Shown: piece after piece, positions 51,289-63,935 of the stretch
Numbering within the stretch: the stretch's first letter is position 1
Layout: each line of letters opens with the position of its first letter
Source of the DNA: Progne subis subis
Taxonomy: Eukaryota > Chordata > Aves > Passeriformes > Hirundinidae
Length of the DNA stretch: 64,000 bases
Assembly (NCBI GenBank): GCA_022316685.1
Contig: JAKJHU010000046.1
Coordinates: 5,803,001-5,867,000 of the forward strand
Direction of reading: 5' to 3'
Position numbers and translations under genes: made by a program
The notes under the pieces: model-generated
Seen by the model: only the letters and a program-made list of their open reading frames with translations
Told to the model about the DNA's origin: nothing
Database searches by the model: none

Positions 51289-54200
51289 CTTGCATGTCTA
51301 ACAACAACAGCCAAGACTAGGGAATGAGTCAGAAGGGTACATAGGTGTAGGCTGGTCTTACCATCTTGCCCATCCCTGTGGCCAGACTTTGCAGTGGTCC
51401 TGAGTGGTTTCTACAGTTCTCCTCTGGCAATTCTGAGATGAGATTAGGGATTGTGGTTGTTGTCTTTCATCCCAACTGAAAAAAAGCATGCAGCAGTCAC
51501 AAAGGAGTGATAACCTTTTCTCTCTAAAGCCTTCCTTGCCAATACCTCCATTTCTATGTCCAACTAGACAATTATAACTTAGTTTACACTTACTCTCTCC
51601 AACTTTAACTGATCCTTGGCAGCAATTAAAGAGCTGTTGGTGCTCTTCTTTTATAGGAAACAAAAAAGTTAGTTCAGGCATTTCAAATAAAACTCCCCAT
51701 ATTAGTAGCATTTAAGGTCCTTGATTATTTCTTAGAAGTACCAGACAGTGAAGATAAAGCAGCTTCTGGAAGTGAATAATATATTTTTTTTTTCCCCCAT
51801 GCCATAGTTTCTATTCTGCAGAGACCTTTTTTAAAAAGAAAACAAACAGGTAATGGAGTCAAACTCTTAAGATACGTAAAAAAGCTGAAAAACTCATTTC
51901 CAATGCACTTTCCTTTGCCCCATAAAGTCTACCTTGTACCCAAGTATTTGGCTCAGTGTACTGCTGCTTATCTTTAACTATCAAACTTAAATATACAAAA
52001 TGTGATTGGAAAACATACAAGTTCACAACCCCCTGATTGAGAAATAATGTTCATCATCATTAAAAAAAAAAAAAAAATTGCAATAAGTGGCAGAGCACTT
52101 AGTAGAGAAAACAATGGCCTTTGCCCCTGACTGCTCCTGCACAGACAATTACCCTCATGTATGCATACAAACTGGTTTTGCTCAGCTCAATGTCTTCTCT
52201 TTCTTTTCAACTCAGCATTTTCATTCGGTCCTTCACAATGCAATCAGGAGGTAAGTGATACAGGTAAGTAAGTGATAGTTTCAAAACAAGCATTTTGAAA
52301 GAATGAATGGCTGCCAAGCACAGGAGACAACCTCTTCCTTATTCAGCACTACCACATCTAAAGAGGAGGAGAAACTGGTTCTCCTATCAATAGTCAGCTG
52401 CATAAGCGACTTTTTACTTGCATTAGTCCCAGAGCTTAAATGCTGACATGAAATTTCCATGGATATTAATGATAATGAATCAGGTAGCAACTGGTAGCTG
52501 ACTTCCTATACCTGTGTTTGGAAGAGATAAAAAAAGGTATCTCTTTAAACTATTCTAGCTGCATACACATACCTCCAATGCAGACAAAAGTGGCTTACTC
52601 CTCTAACTCAGGAGGGAACACACAGTGTCCATAAAGTGCTGATTACACATTCATTGTTCTTTTCAACCCAAAATGGTAAATCAGACTCCTTGATCTCATG
52701 AACACTGCTAACCAAATTTATTGTATTTATCTTTCATTTTGACATGGAAGTCAGATAAAGAAGCTCCCATTTCTTTTTATGCCAGTGATCTCACACATGG
52801 AATGAGAAAACAAAAGCATTGTGTATCTCCTGTAAAATAGAGGACAAAGATACTTTTTTTGCAGTTTACGAAACAGAACTGATCAGCAAAGACATCTATC
52901 CCTCATCCTTTTTTCCTGAGTGATCTAAAAGTAGTAAGCACCCACGGATTTGCTTTTTCTTCATTTATAAAATTTAATTAATATACCAAAGGAGACGTAT
53001 GTTATCTTCATTCTGTTTCCTCTTAGAAGGAAAGGGGGACCAAACCAAAACCAACCAACCAAACAAAACCCCAAAACACACACACACACAAAGGAAAATA
53101 AAGAGATTGAGAACAAGCAGAACAAGCACACAGATCAGAAAGCAAGGTACACATACCACATGAGATAAAGGTATAAGAAAAGTACTGATGCAGTGGTTAT
53201 GAGGCATCAGTGGTCATGGACTGTGAATAACATAATGCCCACAAATATGACATTAGTCTTCATTCACAGGCACAACTGCAACCTGATACAAGCTGAAATC
53301 GATGCGCCGATAACCTAAAATCCTAAACAAAAAGAAGTCTAATTTATGACCTCCTTATCATCAACAATTTTCAGACCTTAGATCCTTCCAGAACATCTAC
53401 AGACACACATAGACAACATAATTTTTAGAGCAGATAATTCCCATATTTTGAAGCAAAGAGCACCAGTGATAAAACTCAATCATGACTATTTTCATAGGGA
53501 CAACAAAGACAAACAATTAATGAAAAACACTGAGGAAGAAAACACCTTTTCTTTCCTGCAGAGAGAAATCAGGCTGGAACCCTAATTTCAGTGAACTAGA
53601 AAGTCTGTGATTAAAACAAAAACCCCAGAAGTCATCACCCCTAATCACCAACCAAGTTTAGATTTGATTATAAGCAGATTGACTTCAGTCATGACATAAA
53701 CTGACATAAGGAAAAAAGGAAGAAAACAAAACATGGTTCTGAATTTAAGTAATTTTCACGTACATAGTGCTCCGTGCACACAGATCTTCAAACCCTTTAC
53801 AAACTCTGAATAACCACTCTTCTCATCTTTCATTTAAAAAAAAAAAAAACAAAAAAAACCAAAACCCAACAATGCTAAAATAAAAAGTAGCAAGAGAGCT
53901 GAGAAAGGACTTGCAGACAGGTCTCACTTCTAAAATGAAAGCTATATTTGGATCAGTTTGAAACAAACCAGAAATTTAAATGACCCTCTCAACTGAAAAA
54001 TTTAGTAGTAGAATTCCAGAGTCATTCTCAGATTTTTAACTCATTTGCCTAGGCATGGTCAGTGCCGAAACAGAAATCTGGAAGACTTCTATTTGAAAAA
54101 CATTGGGATATCTTAATCTTCTTTTTAAAAAAATTTGGAAACAGCTACAGTTTCCCAGAAGCTGTATTATGAGGAAAAGTGGCTATTAACCTAGCAGTGA

Positions 54201-55008
54201 TTTAGGCAGGCTGATTAGCAGTCAAACTTACATTTCATCAGGCAGAGAACATGCTGTCTTCCATGTGGTATGGCAGTGCCCTGGAAATACTCCTCCTTCA
54301 TGCTGCTTATTGAAAACAGGATCCATTTAAGTTTAAATACCAAACAAACAAACTACCTTGCCTGCAGTTTCAGCAAATTAATTCATCAGTATTCGCTTCC
54401 TTTTCTGAAGTTCATTGAGCATATTAGAAACACACATTTTCACTTCACTGACATTTCTTCACCTGCTTGAAAATTCAGTGAAAAGCTGTCTATTTATTTT
54501 TGCGTGTACATCCACCCAAGTCATGTCATCTGGCCGTTACCAGCATGATCAAAGTTCCAGGCACACAGGTAATTGACCTTAAAGCACAGTGTTTGAAGTC
54601 CTTGTTTGACATGATTTGTGTTGTTCTCTGCGTCAATAATTATTTCATCTGTTGTCCGCTATACTTACAACCAAACAAAAGAAAGAGAATACAAACTACT
54701 ATTCAATGCAGCTTGCTTAAGACATTCTCCTGTCTCACTACAGGAATCATTTCAGCTATACTAACGAATAGCCTACTTTCTGAGAATAAGGCTGTATTAG
54801 TATCTGCAATAAACTTAAATTCTCAGTTTAAAATTCTAAATCATAGTTTAGAAACATGAACATTTCACTAAAATATGCCTGACTTTCCTTTTCACTGCTT
54901 CAGCTGAAAATCATTCAGAATTATTGATTTCTATTTTTATTGCATGATAAACTCCCACCATGGAGGTAACACGTGATTTCTTTAGACTGTACGTACACTC
55001 TAATGAAA
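51289..55008. other. Intergenic between CR1 and the solo LTR
   Basis: AT-rich, with A/C-rich tracts at 53037-53092 and about 53834-53870. No gene seen. Confidence 0.75.
53037..53092. repeat. A/C-rich tract ending in (CA)n
   Basis: CCAAA and CCAACC units followed by a CA dinucleotide run (about 53076-53091). Confidence 0.9.
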
Positions 55009-55345
55009 CTATGCGGAGGGAGTTAAGCTTTGGGAGGCTCTGGAGCCCGACCATGGTGAAGACACTCTCCCCCACAGAGAAAACAGCCTCTGGGCTTCAG
55101 GGTTGTGGTAAGCCCCCTAGGGAAGAAACCTTAGCAGACTGCTCTCTCCCAGAGTGATAAGGTGTGTTTCCCCCCATAAAGCTTTATCAGTACCAGGTTA
55201 ATTGGTTGTACCCCACTGGTTCTTTCCCACCTTCCTCCTTATCACCCCAGTTAATTGAGACATTTTCGATCCTTCCCCTGGTTGGTCCATTTTTCAATCC
55301 CTAACCTGACTGGCTAAGCTGTGTAACCCTGCCCCCTGCCTCCCC

Positions 55346-55354
55346 TATATAAAA
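55346..55354 (+). promoter_or_regulatory. LTR TATA box
   Basis: TATATAAAA inside the solo LTR, 52 bp upstream of its AATAAA signal, the usual U3-R arrangement. It might give a weak start site directed to the right. Confidence 0.7.
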
Positions 55355-55405
55355 GTTCCCTGCATGCTTGGCTCTCTGGTCTTCTGTTCCTGGATCCCCA
55401 CAAGG

Positions 55406-55411
55406 AATAAA
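55406..55411 (+). terminator. LTR polyadenylation signal
   Basis: AATAAA in the R region of the solo LTR. Confidence 0.7.
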
Positions 55412-55620
55412 GCTCCTGGAGAACTCCACCAGAAGGCTCCGTCCTTTCTTCCGCATCGGCCGAATCCCGCAGCTTTCACAAAAGAGCTAGATCCCTCCAG
55501 CAGCTTGGACGTGCCTGTGTCCCCAGGATGTCCTTTACAGGACACCTCTGAGGAAGGTCACAGCACACAGCCGTGACAAAACCGGGTTCCCAGGAAATAG
55601 TGACACCGAACTTCACTATG

Positions 55621-58600
55621 AGTTAATCGTAAAGAGGCAGCAACAAAGGGAACGGACGGAGGGAAGGGGAAGATGAGCGACTGACTTGCCTATTAAGAGG
55701 CCAGAAATCCTAAATTATAGTCTGGGTTCTCTTCCCATCATAGGCAGGCATCAACATTAGTTGTGGTTTCGTCAGATCAGACCTGCAGTGTGATAATACT
55801 TCACAAACGGCAGCCAAGGAGGAGCAGGGAGGGCATGGAAAGAAAAAGAAACAAAACAAAGAGAGGATTATGGCTAACAGGCTGGCACTATATTCATCCC
55901 AAGCAAATATGGTATGAATCTCCCCATCATCTCCGGATCAATATTCTCAATAATGATCATCAAATGATTTATTAAGAATCCAAAGTGAAAAGTTTAATCA
56001 GAGAAATGCTCCTTGATGAGGCTTTAACAAATCACCATTCCTGGATGGAAAGAAATACACACCAGATTAGATTTTCTTTGTCCAAATGTACTCCTGAGAT
56101 TCTTGGTGACTGTGGCTGCTTTAGACACCCAGAAGCCAGCTACACCATCCTACCTCAAAAGGAAAAAAAACCCCCATCAGATTAAAGGAATCTGCATGCA
56201 TAATACACCCTCAACCAGCACTGTAGCATAATTTGCAGAGTATAGCTACATTTGTTATACTCAAAATCATGCCTCGTGCTCAGTTGTAACAGCACAGCCA
56301 TAAAATTATAGCATCTATTTCTGAGTCACTTGGATAATTAGTTTGCCAAGAGTATAAGTCACCAATTTAGAAATTAGTTAGAGTATGACAAATTTTTAAC
56401 TTTATACTAATATTATCCTTAAAAATAAAAAGGACTTCCTCTCTTCTTCCCAAATTGTTAAATGTTTTGGTTCTTTTCATAATGTTAAAATGTGCTTTAT
56501 ATAGAATATCTGGATCAAATATTGAAGTAATTATCTCCTTTTTATAATGCCTTTTACCCAGAAGGATCTCACAGTAATTTTTAAATGTGTGTTCTTCAGT
56601 GCATCCACATACTCAAGTGAGGCAGTAAGACAGTACTTGGCAACACTATACAAAGCACCTGACTGAAACCTGCAGTCAGATCCTGTAATTTATTTAAACT
56701 AGACAGGAAAATTTAGAGGCACAAAACTAAATTAGCAACAACGGAATTTCACCATTTACCTCTCAATTTTTGCAAAACACGATTTATTCTGACTATTGAG
56801 GGGCAGATCAGCTTAGTAGCATTCAACCTTTCAGTTTCTTCAGATTTCAGCTGTGAGCAAAGTTTCAGTAAGGAAGCCTGACCTGTTTCAAAACTCTGCT
56901 TATCCTTGGCTGTGGCATGTTGTGACAACATCAGGCAGGGCAGCATCAAATTGAGAACAAGATGTTAAACTACCTTTGGAAATACTCTCTAGCTCTGCAA
57001 GTCTGGATATGCTCAAAGGCTACAATCCAGGCAGGCACCTGCATATTTGAGTCCCTGCTGAAGCACTGCCAAAGGTGGCAACTTTATAAACAGTTTTGCC
57101 AATCCAAGGCTGCCTAAGACAAAAGAAGCAGCCCTGCCCTCCTGTCCCACCAGCATTTCTGCCTGCTCTCCTGCTGCCCTAGCATCTGTTTGGCCACACA
57201 GATCTACTGGCCAATTTGGCTAAAAACAATGGCAAAAGAATGTGTAAAAAAAAAAAAAAAATTAGCTGCTCATTAATCCACCCTTCGAGAAGCAACTGAG
57301 ACTTCACGAGTTTTCATAGCTTTTCATCTGCTGGTCCACTTTGAGTGAAGACTGTGTTTCTCTTCAAGGACTGCAAGGAGCACTGTAGTTCAACTGCATG
57401 GCACAAATGCAGACTCTTCTATTCAGGACTATGATTCTGTTCTTTGAAGGGCAGATGTCTTGCATGCATTACACTCTCTGCTTTCTGTTTGTTTTACCTC
57501 CAGGATGGCCAATGCCCAGCTGGTAATACAGTAAAATGCAAACCCTGGCCATTTGCTATGGTCAAAGAATCATTATTTTTCAGTCCTTTAAAAGTATGTC
57601 ACTGATTAAGAAATTTGTTTTCCCAATGTTCATTCCTCGCCCTTTTATCATGCTGTAGGATAACCATGTTACCCAAAATTAGATATGAATTTTGATGTCT
57701 AAGCTAAGAGGCTAGCAAAGAAATCAAGGTTCCTCCAAAGGGTAATTCGGGTTATAATTACATAGCTTAGCTGTACCATGTAGTTTAAAGTCCATTTCAA
57801 GAACAAGAATGTACCATAGGCCTGAATCCATTCTGAGTGTTTCTCAGCACAGGCTGTACAGGAAGGCCAAGTTAAAACATCCTGAAGGTCAGTAGTGTGA
57901 CTTTCCCACTCCAATCACATCTTCACGTGAGTTAGAGCAGAAGTCCTGAGTGCCCAAAGGCAGGATGACATTCCAAGGAAAGGTAAACAATGTCAGGGAA
58001 TGGCACTAATTCCTGAGATCAAGACAGATGGTTGACATTTGGCAAGAGTAAAAGAAACTCTTGTCTTGGTTGTCAGAGCCAGCAAGATGAGTAATACTAC
58101 ACCATAACACAGCCTGATCCTTGGGTTTAGCCCATGTTATTTGAGCAGTAAACTTCTTGCTCTTGCTCCACTTCTTTTTGAGGCACCTTGTATTTCTGAG
58201 GCATAGAATTGTCCAGTTCTCTGGCTTCTGCAGAGAATTTACAGATGTTTGTACACACTCCCACTCCTTTACTGGAATTCTTTCAGCTTCTTCACCGAAA
58301 AGCTATACATCTCATATATATTTAGAGGTATCTTGGCCAGTTTCCCTATTTCAGAATTGCATTCCTCTAGATACGTATTGAATTCATGTTCCAATTTATT
58401 TATCTTGTTAAGCTTTTAGTAAGATGATAGAGTAACAATTGAGAACATAACTTTTAACAGAATGTCTTTGGTAAAATTTTCTGGGGCTGTTCTGATGGTT
58501 CTGGGACCATTGGACAGCTATTTATAGCCTGCATTTTACACAGCACAACAACAAAAAAAACCCACAAAAAACCCCCCACAAATAAACTCTAACAATATTC

Positions 58601-61600
58601 TTCAAAAAGTAATACTAAGGATTAAACCTTGAATATCTTACACCAAGAAGAATTTCCACAAGCAGCTTGGAAGTGAAAAAAAAAAATTCTGAAACCTCAA
58701 TTGAAATAAAACTCAAACATATGTTTCATTTTAGGAAAAGCCAACCATGAGATTTTACCTTTAAATTATAGTTACCCTTGTTGGTATTTATATAGCTCAA
58801 CAGATGATTGAAAAAGAATCAATAACACATGGGAAGAAATAAAGTTTTACTCATAAGATTTGGAATGCACCTCCAGCCCTTAACCTGGAGCTAGCACACT
58901 GTCTGCAAATAAAATAGTTAGCATCTCATGTGTACAAAAAAGAAGCAACATATCTAGCCTCAGACCTGGAAGGTAAAGAAGACATGCAAATCTTTGCAGA
59001 ACTTAGGCACAGATTTAGGGAAAAAAAAAAAGAAAAAGAAAAAAAAAAAGCAGGAGGCATTTCAAGGAACCAAACAAAAGTTGGATGCACAGTTCAAATA
59101 CCCTTCATGAAATATAAGCAACATATATTAAAAAAAACCCTCCTGAAATAGCCAGTGTTTCTGGACTGTATCTTCTGTATCAACACTATAACTCCATTTT
59201 TATGAAAAAAGGTTATAAGAACTTGAAATCCACAGGAAAACCAAGATGCAAGATCCAGACTATGGGAAAACAGTGCCAAAGCTCATCCTGATTTACTCTG
59301 AGTACAGTATTCAATTTATTATTCCACTTGTAGAGCCATTTCTAAGAGTATGTCCTGAGGTATCAGTATAATGCCAACCAGAAGGAAAGAATATTAACCA
59401 TCTATTCTACAGCAGCCATCTGTCTTCCTGCTTCCTGGATTCTCTGTCAAGATTTCCAGTTATGTGATTACCAGTAACTCAAAAATGCCTCATTTACAGG
59501 ACTCAACCCCAAAGGATTCTGACACACAACTGGTCTAGCTGGGCTGGTGCTCATTTACTGGGGCACAACACAAATGCCCCACCAACTATATTTAGCTATG
59601 GAAAAGCCATCTCGCACACTTGTTCCTAAAAATCACACAGCGCACAATTTAAGAGTAGTTATCTTTTCCCATAAAAATATACAGAATTTCACAGAATAAA
59701 ATTGCTGTGTGTATATTTTTTTAATTATATGCTTATTTATTTTTCTATTACATATTAACAACAGTTTTACTATTGAATACACATATCTCAAACCCCTAAA
59801 AACTAATGACACCATACACCATATGACTATTAGATAGACAAAACAGCTGATACATTTACAGGACAAATACCTGTGTCACAGTGTGAAAACAGTTCTTACC
59901 ATTTATGAGTGGTAGAAGGTTCTGACTTCAAAATGCAAGATCTGACCTTCAAAATAGTGATTGTTTATATTAAAGCATAACAGAATAATTGAAAGTTTTT
60001 GGTTTAATTACAAGATTTAAATGTTGGTTACAGCTGAAATGATCTCTTAAGTTCATAATAAAATTATGCAATAAATCAAAGAGGGACAGAAGGAATTCCA
60101 GAGGGTTGGGGAAGAAACAGGAAGACACAGCAATAGCTTTTTTTGTCTCAACTGCACTCTTTCCGAAGACAAAGTCTTGAATTATGCAAAGTGAAAGAAA
60201 TACATCTCAGAAAATATATGTCAAATCACCTTCTATCTAAGACAACTCAACTGTTGCTGAAGGAGTAATACTCTGTTTGCCATGCAGATTTTCACGTGAA
60301 GCTTTGAAGATTTAAAAATGGTATACTGAGCACAGGTAGCACATTTTCATTACATAAAACACCAGCATGGGACCAGGTGGCCTCACTGCATCTGTGAGAG
60401 GCACAAGCAAGGCAGTGTCCAGAAGAGAAGCCTTAAGGCCTAAGTCCAGCACCAGGTGTTACAGGCACCTCCAGCTGCCCATCAACAATCCCTTCCTTCT
60501 TCTCCAGGCTCCTGAGTGGCTCTCTCATGTTTGAATTCATGCCTGAAGGACCCTTTTTGCCAGTGAGCCTATGATTCATTTTCCAAACTGTATTTTATAT
60601 CCCTAGAGCCTCAAAGGAATAGTCTCACAACCATCTGTGAGCTCTTTCCAGAAGGTTTCTACCTACCCTACCTGAAGCCCTGCAATTAGTTAACAAAATT
60701 AGCTATAAAACAGCAGCAGTATTTGCAGTATTTTCTGAGGACAGAAAGCTCCTGCCTCCCTCAGAGAGGGGGGCCTGATGCCTCAGCCAACTGCCCTTTG
60801 TCCAGCACCAGAGACCTCCCTGCCCCAAAGCCACCTGTCCCCCGGGGCAAAGCTTTCAAAGCCAGGGAGCACCCAGGAGACTGAAGAAGTAGCTCATTGC
60901 TTAAAATCAATGATAAGGGGAAACATACCTACATTTCTAAAGAAAAAAAAAGTGAATCAACAGCCTGTGAAGTTACAAGTTCATAAAATCAGCTGTATGT
61001 GTGTTAGAAGCCTGAAGGCATCTCATGAGAGTGGGGCAATGAGGGTACAGGATGTGAAATGCATCCACCAAACCATGCAAGTAAGAGGATAAATGACACA
61101 CACTGCCCTGAAAGACAGGAATTCAAAAGGTCTGGCATGGCAGACTACCAGGAGGATTACACAACGCACCACTTTTCTCCAAGACATCTCTGTGACAAGG
61201 AGCAGGAGTGCTCTTGCCAGTCAGCTCCAAATGACCCCTGCAGAAGGACTTGGCCTGCACCCAGGATGAAAGGCAGCGCTGCCAGAGCATGGGGAAGCAC
61301 TGCAGAACCAAGGTGATGAGAGAAAACTCAAGTACTTGGTTAATTCCCTGGGGGAGGTGAGTTGAGTATAAAGAAACTGAAGCCAGTTCTGGTTTGGCTG
61401 CTACTCAGACGTGCTGAAGGATGATGGGGAATGCTGACTGTGTCCCTAATTACTTCTGACAGCAATATAACAGCAAGCTGAGATATGCTGTCTCATAGGG
61501 CATCATCTCATCACTGTCATGAGTAGACTACCCACCACTTTTGAATCCTGTCTCTAATACAAGGAACATAAGCTTCTAAGGTTCTAACAGTTCTAACAAG

Positions 61601-63180
61601 TCCTTTATATAAATCTTTTCCTCTTGTGAGTGCCAAACATGCTACACAAGTTATAATGAATTTGAAAAAAAACATAATCAAATTTCAGGGGTGAATGAGT
61701 TACTGAATGCTATTTTAGCAGCAGATATTTTTGTTGCAACTGGTGTCCTTGCACAAACCATTTTAAGAAGAATATATTGGTAGAAAGCCATAAAGCTTAT
61801 TTACATAGATGGAGTTTCATCATCTCCCACTCCAAAGCAGGCTGGCTTGGTTACGCTGACCTCATGTTTTCTTTATGGTGGTTTGCGTGAGGCTGGGAAC
61901 ACATGTCAGACTGTGGTTTAGTTTGCCCCTTCAGTATCCTGATGGGAGTCAGACTCTGAGATTCTAGTTTAATTTATGCAGCACGTGCAGTATCATGGAA
62001 ACAGTTTCAGAAATCTAAAATTTAAACAAAATCAAAATATTGCCTGTACAAGGAGCTTGTGATGCCCCAACTTAGCAGGAATATTTTTCTGCAAGGCACA
62101 GACCCCAACGTTTTTAGGAATGTACCTTGCTAAGTATTCTGAGATCCTCAGTTTTCCTTTCCAACAAGTAAAAGACTTTTCCCCCAGGCCCAAATTTTCC
62201 CTTACTTTGAAAGTCATTCTCAGTCCTCTCCTGGTAGGAAAAAGGTGATCTGGCATTAGGTAAGTTCAGTAGTTTGTATTCTGTTTAGGGTAGAAACCAA
62301 AATAATTTTAAAAAGATTAGCCACAGTCTTACAGCAGGATTTCAAGAACTTTTCAGTTTTGCTACCAAACAATTTCAAATTCAACATTGCACTATTTTCT
62401 GCTGTTAAAAGAGACCAATTATTACAATGTGGCCTAAAAGCAAACTGAAATCTTTTACTATACCTCTTTTACTGATATGACACAGCCTCTGTTTAAAGAA
62501 AGACAGGATTTAATATTAAAGACAACCTCATGAAAGCAGCTGACAAAATCTGTGTAGAATTATTCCTTTATGGAATTCCGTGCTTTCGCAGGCAGTCTTT
62601 TCTTCAAATGAAAAACAAACATTTGGTTTTGGCAGATACTGACTACTTTCAAGTTACGTGTCCTTTTATTTCAATTCAAAACTGGCAGACATTTCTTATT
62701 AAGGTTGAAAGAATTTCTGTCTGATTCTAAAGAGAAGTTCATGGTGATTTTTGTTACCCAAATCTGTACATTTCCATATCCTGACATTCCAGAAAACAGT
62801 GATCTCATTGGCATTATGACATGGTTTTGAAAATAAAGCCAAAGATTTTCTCTCATCCCTCATTAAGAAATTAAATGCTTATCAGGCAAACCTGGCACCC
62901 AGCAACAATTTCTGCCTGGGGAAGGTTTTAAACAAAGGTACCATGTTAAGCGTCTTCCACAGCTGTCATTTGTCAGGACTGGAACCCAGGGTAAGGCACA
63001 AGCACATCCTGATCTTAAAGCAGGTGTTTCCCAAATCAGCTGATCCCGCTCTGGTACAAGGCATCGAGCAGATCACTGGCCTCTTCCCTCTCACCACCTG
63101 CAAACAGCGATTATCCTGTTTATAAACAGACAGCGAAAGATCTGTAATCATCACCCAAAGCTCCGACAAGCTCGAACTTA
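55621..63180. other. Intergenic between the solo LTR and the right-hand CpG island
   Basis: AT-rich sequence with A-rich tracts (58548-58583, 59019-59050) and only short open frames; the longest, 104 codons at 60778-61092 on the plus strand, shows no recognisable domain. No gene seen. Confidence 0.75.
58548..58583. repeat. A/C-rich tract
   Basis: AACAACAAAAAAAA followed by CCCAC and CCCCCCAC interruptions; another member of the recurring A/C low-complexity class. Confidence 0.8.
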
Positions 63181-63201
63181 CACTCATCCTTCCGCCGCAC
63201 C
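63181..63201 (-). other. Minus-strand splice donors of a possible divergent transcript
   Basis: On the minus strand GAGT/GTAAGT (exon end 63182) and CTCAG/GTGCGG (exon end 63201) are good donors in the CpG island. They could belong to a divergent non-coding RNA or to a far-upstream untranslated exon of PANK1. No transcript evidence. Confidence 0.3.
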
Positions 63202-63421
63202 TGAGAGAGGCGAAGTCCGGGCGCTGCAGGCACGGGAGGGCAGACCGGGCGGGGCCAGGACGCCTTCCCGCGGCAGCCGAGGCGCCGCTGTCTCTGCGGA
63301 GCCGGGCGCTGGCGGCCCCGTGTGGAGGCCGCAGCCTCCGCAAAGCCGCTCCGGGCGCTCCGAGCCAGCGGGGCGGGACCGCCTGCCCCGGTTTGCCCTC
63401 GGGCGGCGGCCGCGCCCCCTG

Positions 63422-63450
63422 GGACTACACTTCCCGTCGAGCTCTGCGCA
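63422..63450 (+). promoter_or_regulatory. ZNF143/THAP11-type promoter motif
   Basis: GACTACACTTCCC followed by GCTCTGCGCA closely follows the extended ACTACAANTCCC...TGCG pattern bound by ZNF143 with THAP11, found about 50-150 bp upstream of many CpG-island promoters. Confidence 0.55.
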
Positions 63451-63491
63451 GTGCCGCCCGCCCAGGAGGCCGCGCGGAGCCGTGCTCTGCC

Positions 63492-63507
63492 ATTGGTCGG
63501 ATTCGAA
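63492..63507. promoter_or_regulatory. Inverted CCAAT box and CHR-like TTCGAA
   Basis: ATTGG at 63492-63496 (NF-Y box in reverse) is followed six bases later by TTCGAA at 63502-63507, one of the variants of the cell-cycle genes homology region bound by DREAM and MuvB complexes. This combination is typical of G2/M genes and agrees with the KIF20B assignment. The spacing between the two is shorter than the usual CCAAT-CHR distance of about 30 bp, so function is uncertain. Confidence 0.4.
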
Positions 63508-63519
63508 AAGAAGCCGCGG

Positions 63520-63561
63520 CCGGAGCGCAGCGCGAGCCCAGGAGCGGCCGGCGCCGGGCGG
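63520..63561 (+). other. Candidate non-coding first exon of KIF20B
   Basis: Sequence downstream of the CCAAT/CHR-like pair ends at GGGCGG followed by GTGAGC, a strong splice donor. The 5' limit is a guess based on the usual distance from a CHR to the start site. It contains no ATG. A non-coding transcript from this promoter is an alternative. Confidence 0.4.
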
Positions 63562-63807
63562 GTGAGCGGGGCTGGGGCGTGCGGGGCGCCGGGGCTTCGC
63601 GGGCAGGGGGATCGCGGGGACCGTGGGGCTACGGGGCGGTGTGGGTGAGCTCTGTAGCGGCGGCGTGGAGCCCGCTCCCCTTGGCTCACCCTGCTAGCTA
63701 TCCTGGTTACGCGGGAGGGGCTGCGGGGGTGTGAGCAGTTTTCGGTGGGGCCTACAGGGCCTGGGTAGCTCCTGCCTAGGGCTATGCCGCTGCTGAGAGG
63801 AAAGTTT

Positions 63808-63833
63808 CTTTCTTTTTTTTTTTTTTTTTTTTG

Positions 63834-63869
<36 letters not shown>

Positions 63870-63883
63870 TTTTTTTTTTTTTT
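63808..63883. repeat. Long poly(T) tract
   Basis: About 76 bases of almost pure T, broken by GGG and a G, 250 bp downstream of the candidate KIF20B first exon. No retroelement body is seen on either side. Likely to vary in length and to be error-prone in assembly. Confidence 0.95.
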
Positions 63884-63900
63884 ACGTATTAGGGCTATGG

Positions 63901-63935
63901 CTTTAGCTTTTGTGTAAGCTCTTTTGTGTAAGCTA
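63901..63935 (+). repeat. Short tandem duplication
   Basis: CTTTTGTGTAAGCT occurs twice in direct succession next to the poly(T) tract. Confidence 0.8.

Larger units (their letters stand above)
55014..55615 (+). mobile_element. Solo LTR, endogenous retrovirus (ERVL-like)
   Basis: A 602-bp unit bounded by a perfect 5-bp duplication CTATG (55009-55013 and 55616-55620). It has U3-R-U5 organisation: TATATAAAA at 55346-55354, AATAAA at 55406-55411 and a GC-richer U5. The 3' end is CA; the 5' end reads CG, one change from the canonical TG. Five-base duplications are usual for class III (ERVL) elements. No primer-binding site, gag or pol sequence follows, so this is a solo LTR left by recombination. 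Family name not assigned. Confidence 0.8.
63185..63760. promoter_or_regulatory. CpG island, probable KIF20B promoter (possibly bidirectional)
   Basis: GC- and CpG-rich block near the right edge with a ZNF143-like site, an inverted CCAAT box and a CHR-like element, plus a strong plus-strand splice donor at 63562 and minus-strand donors at 63181 and 63200. In human the gene next upstream of PANK1, divergently transcribed, is the mitotic kinesin gene KIF20B, whose first exon I take to be non-coding. The identification rests on synteny and promoter character; no KIF20B coding sequence lies in the window. Confidence 0.6.

Noticed and set aside
63120..63689. 189-codon minus-strand open frame
   Set aside because: CpG-island composition artefact; overlapping frames of similar length exist on the other strand.
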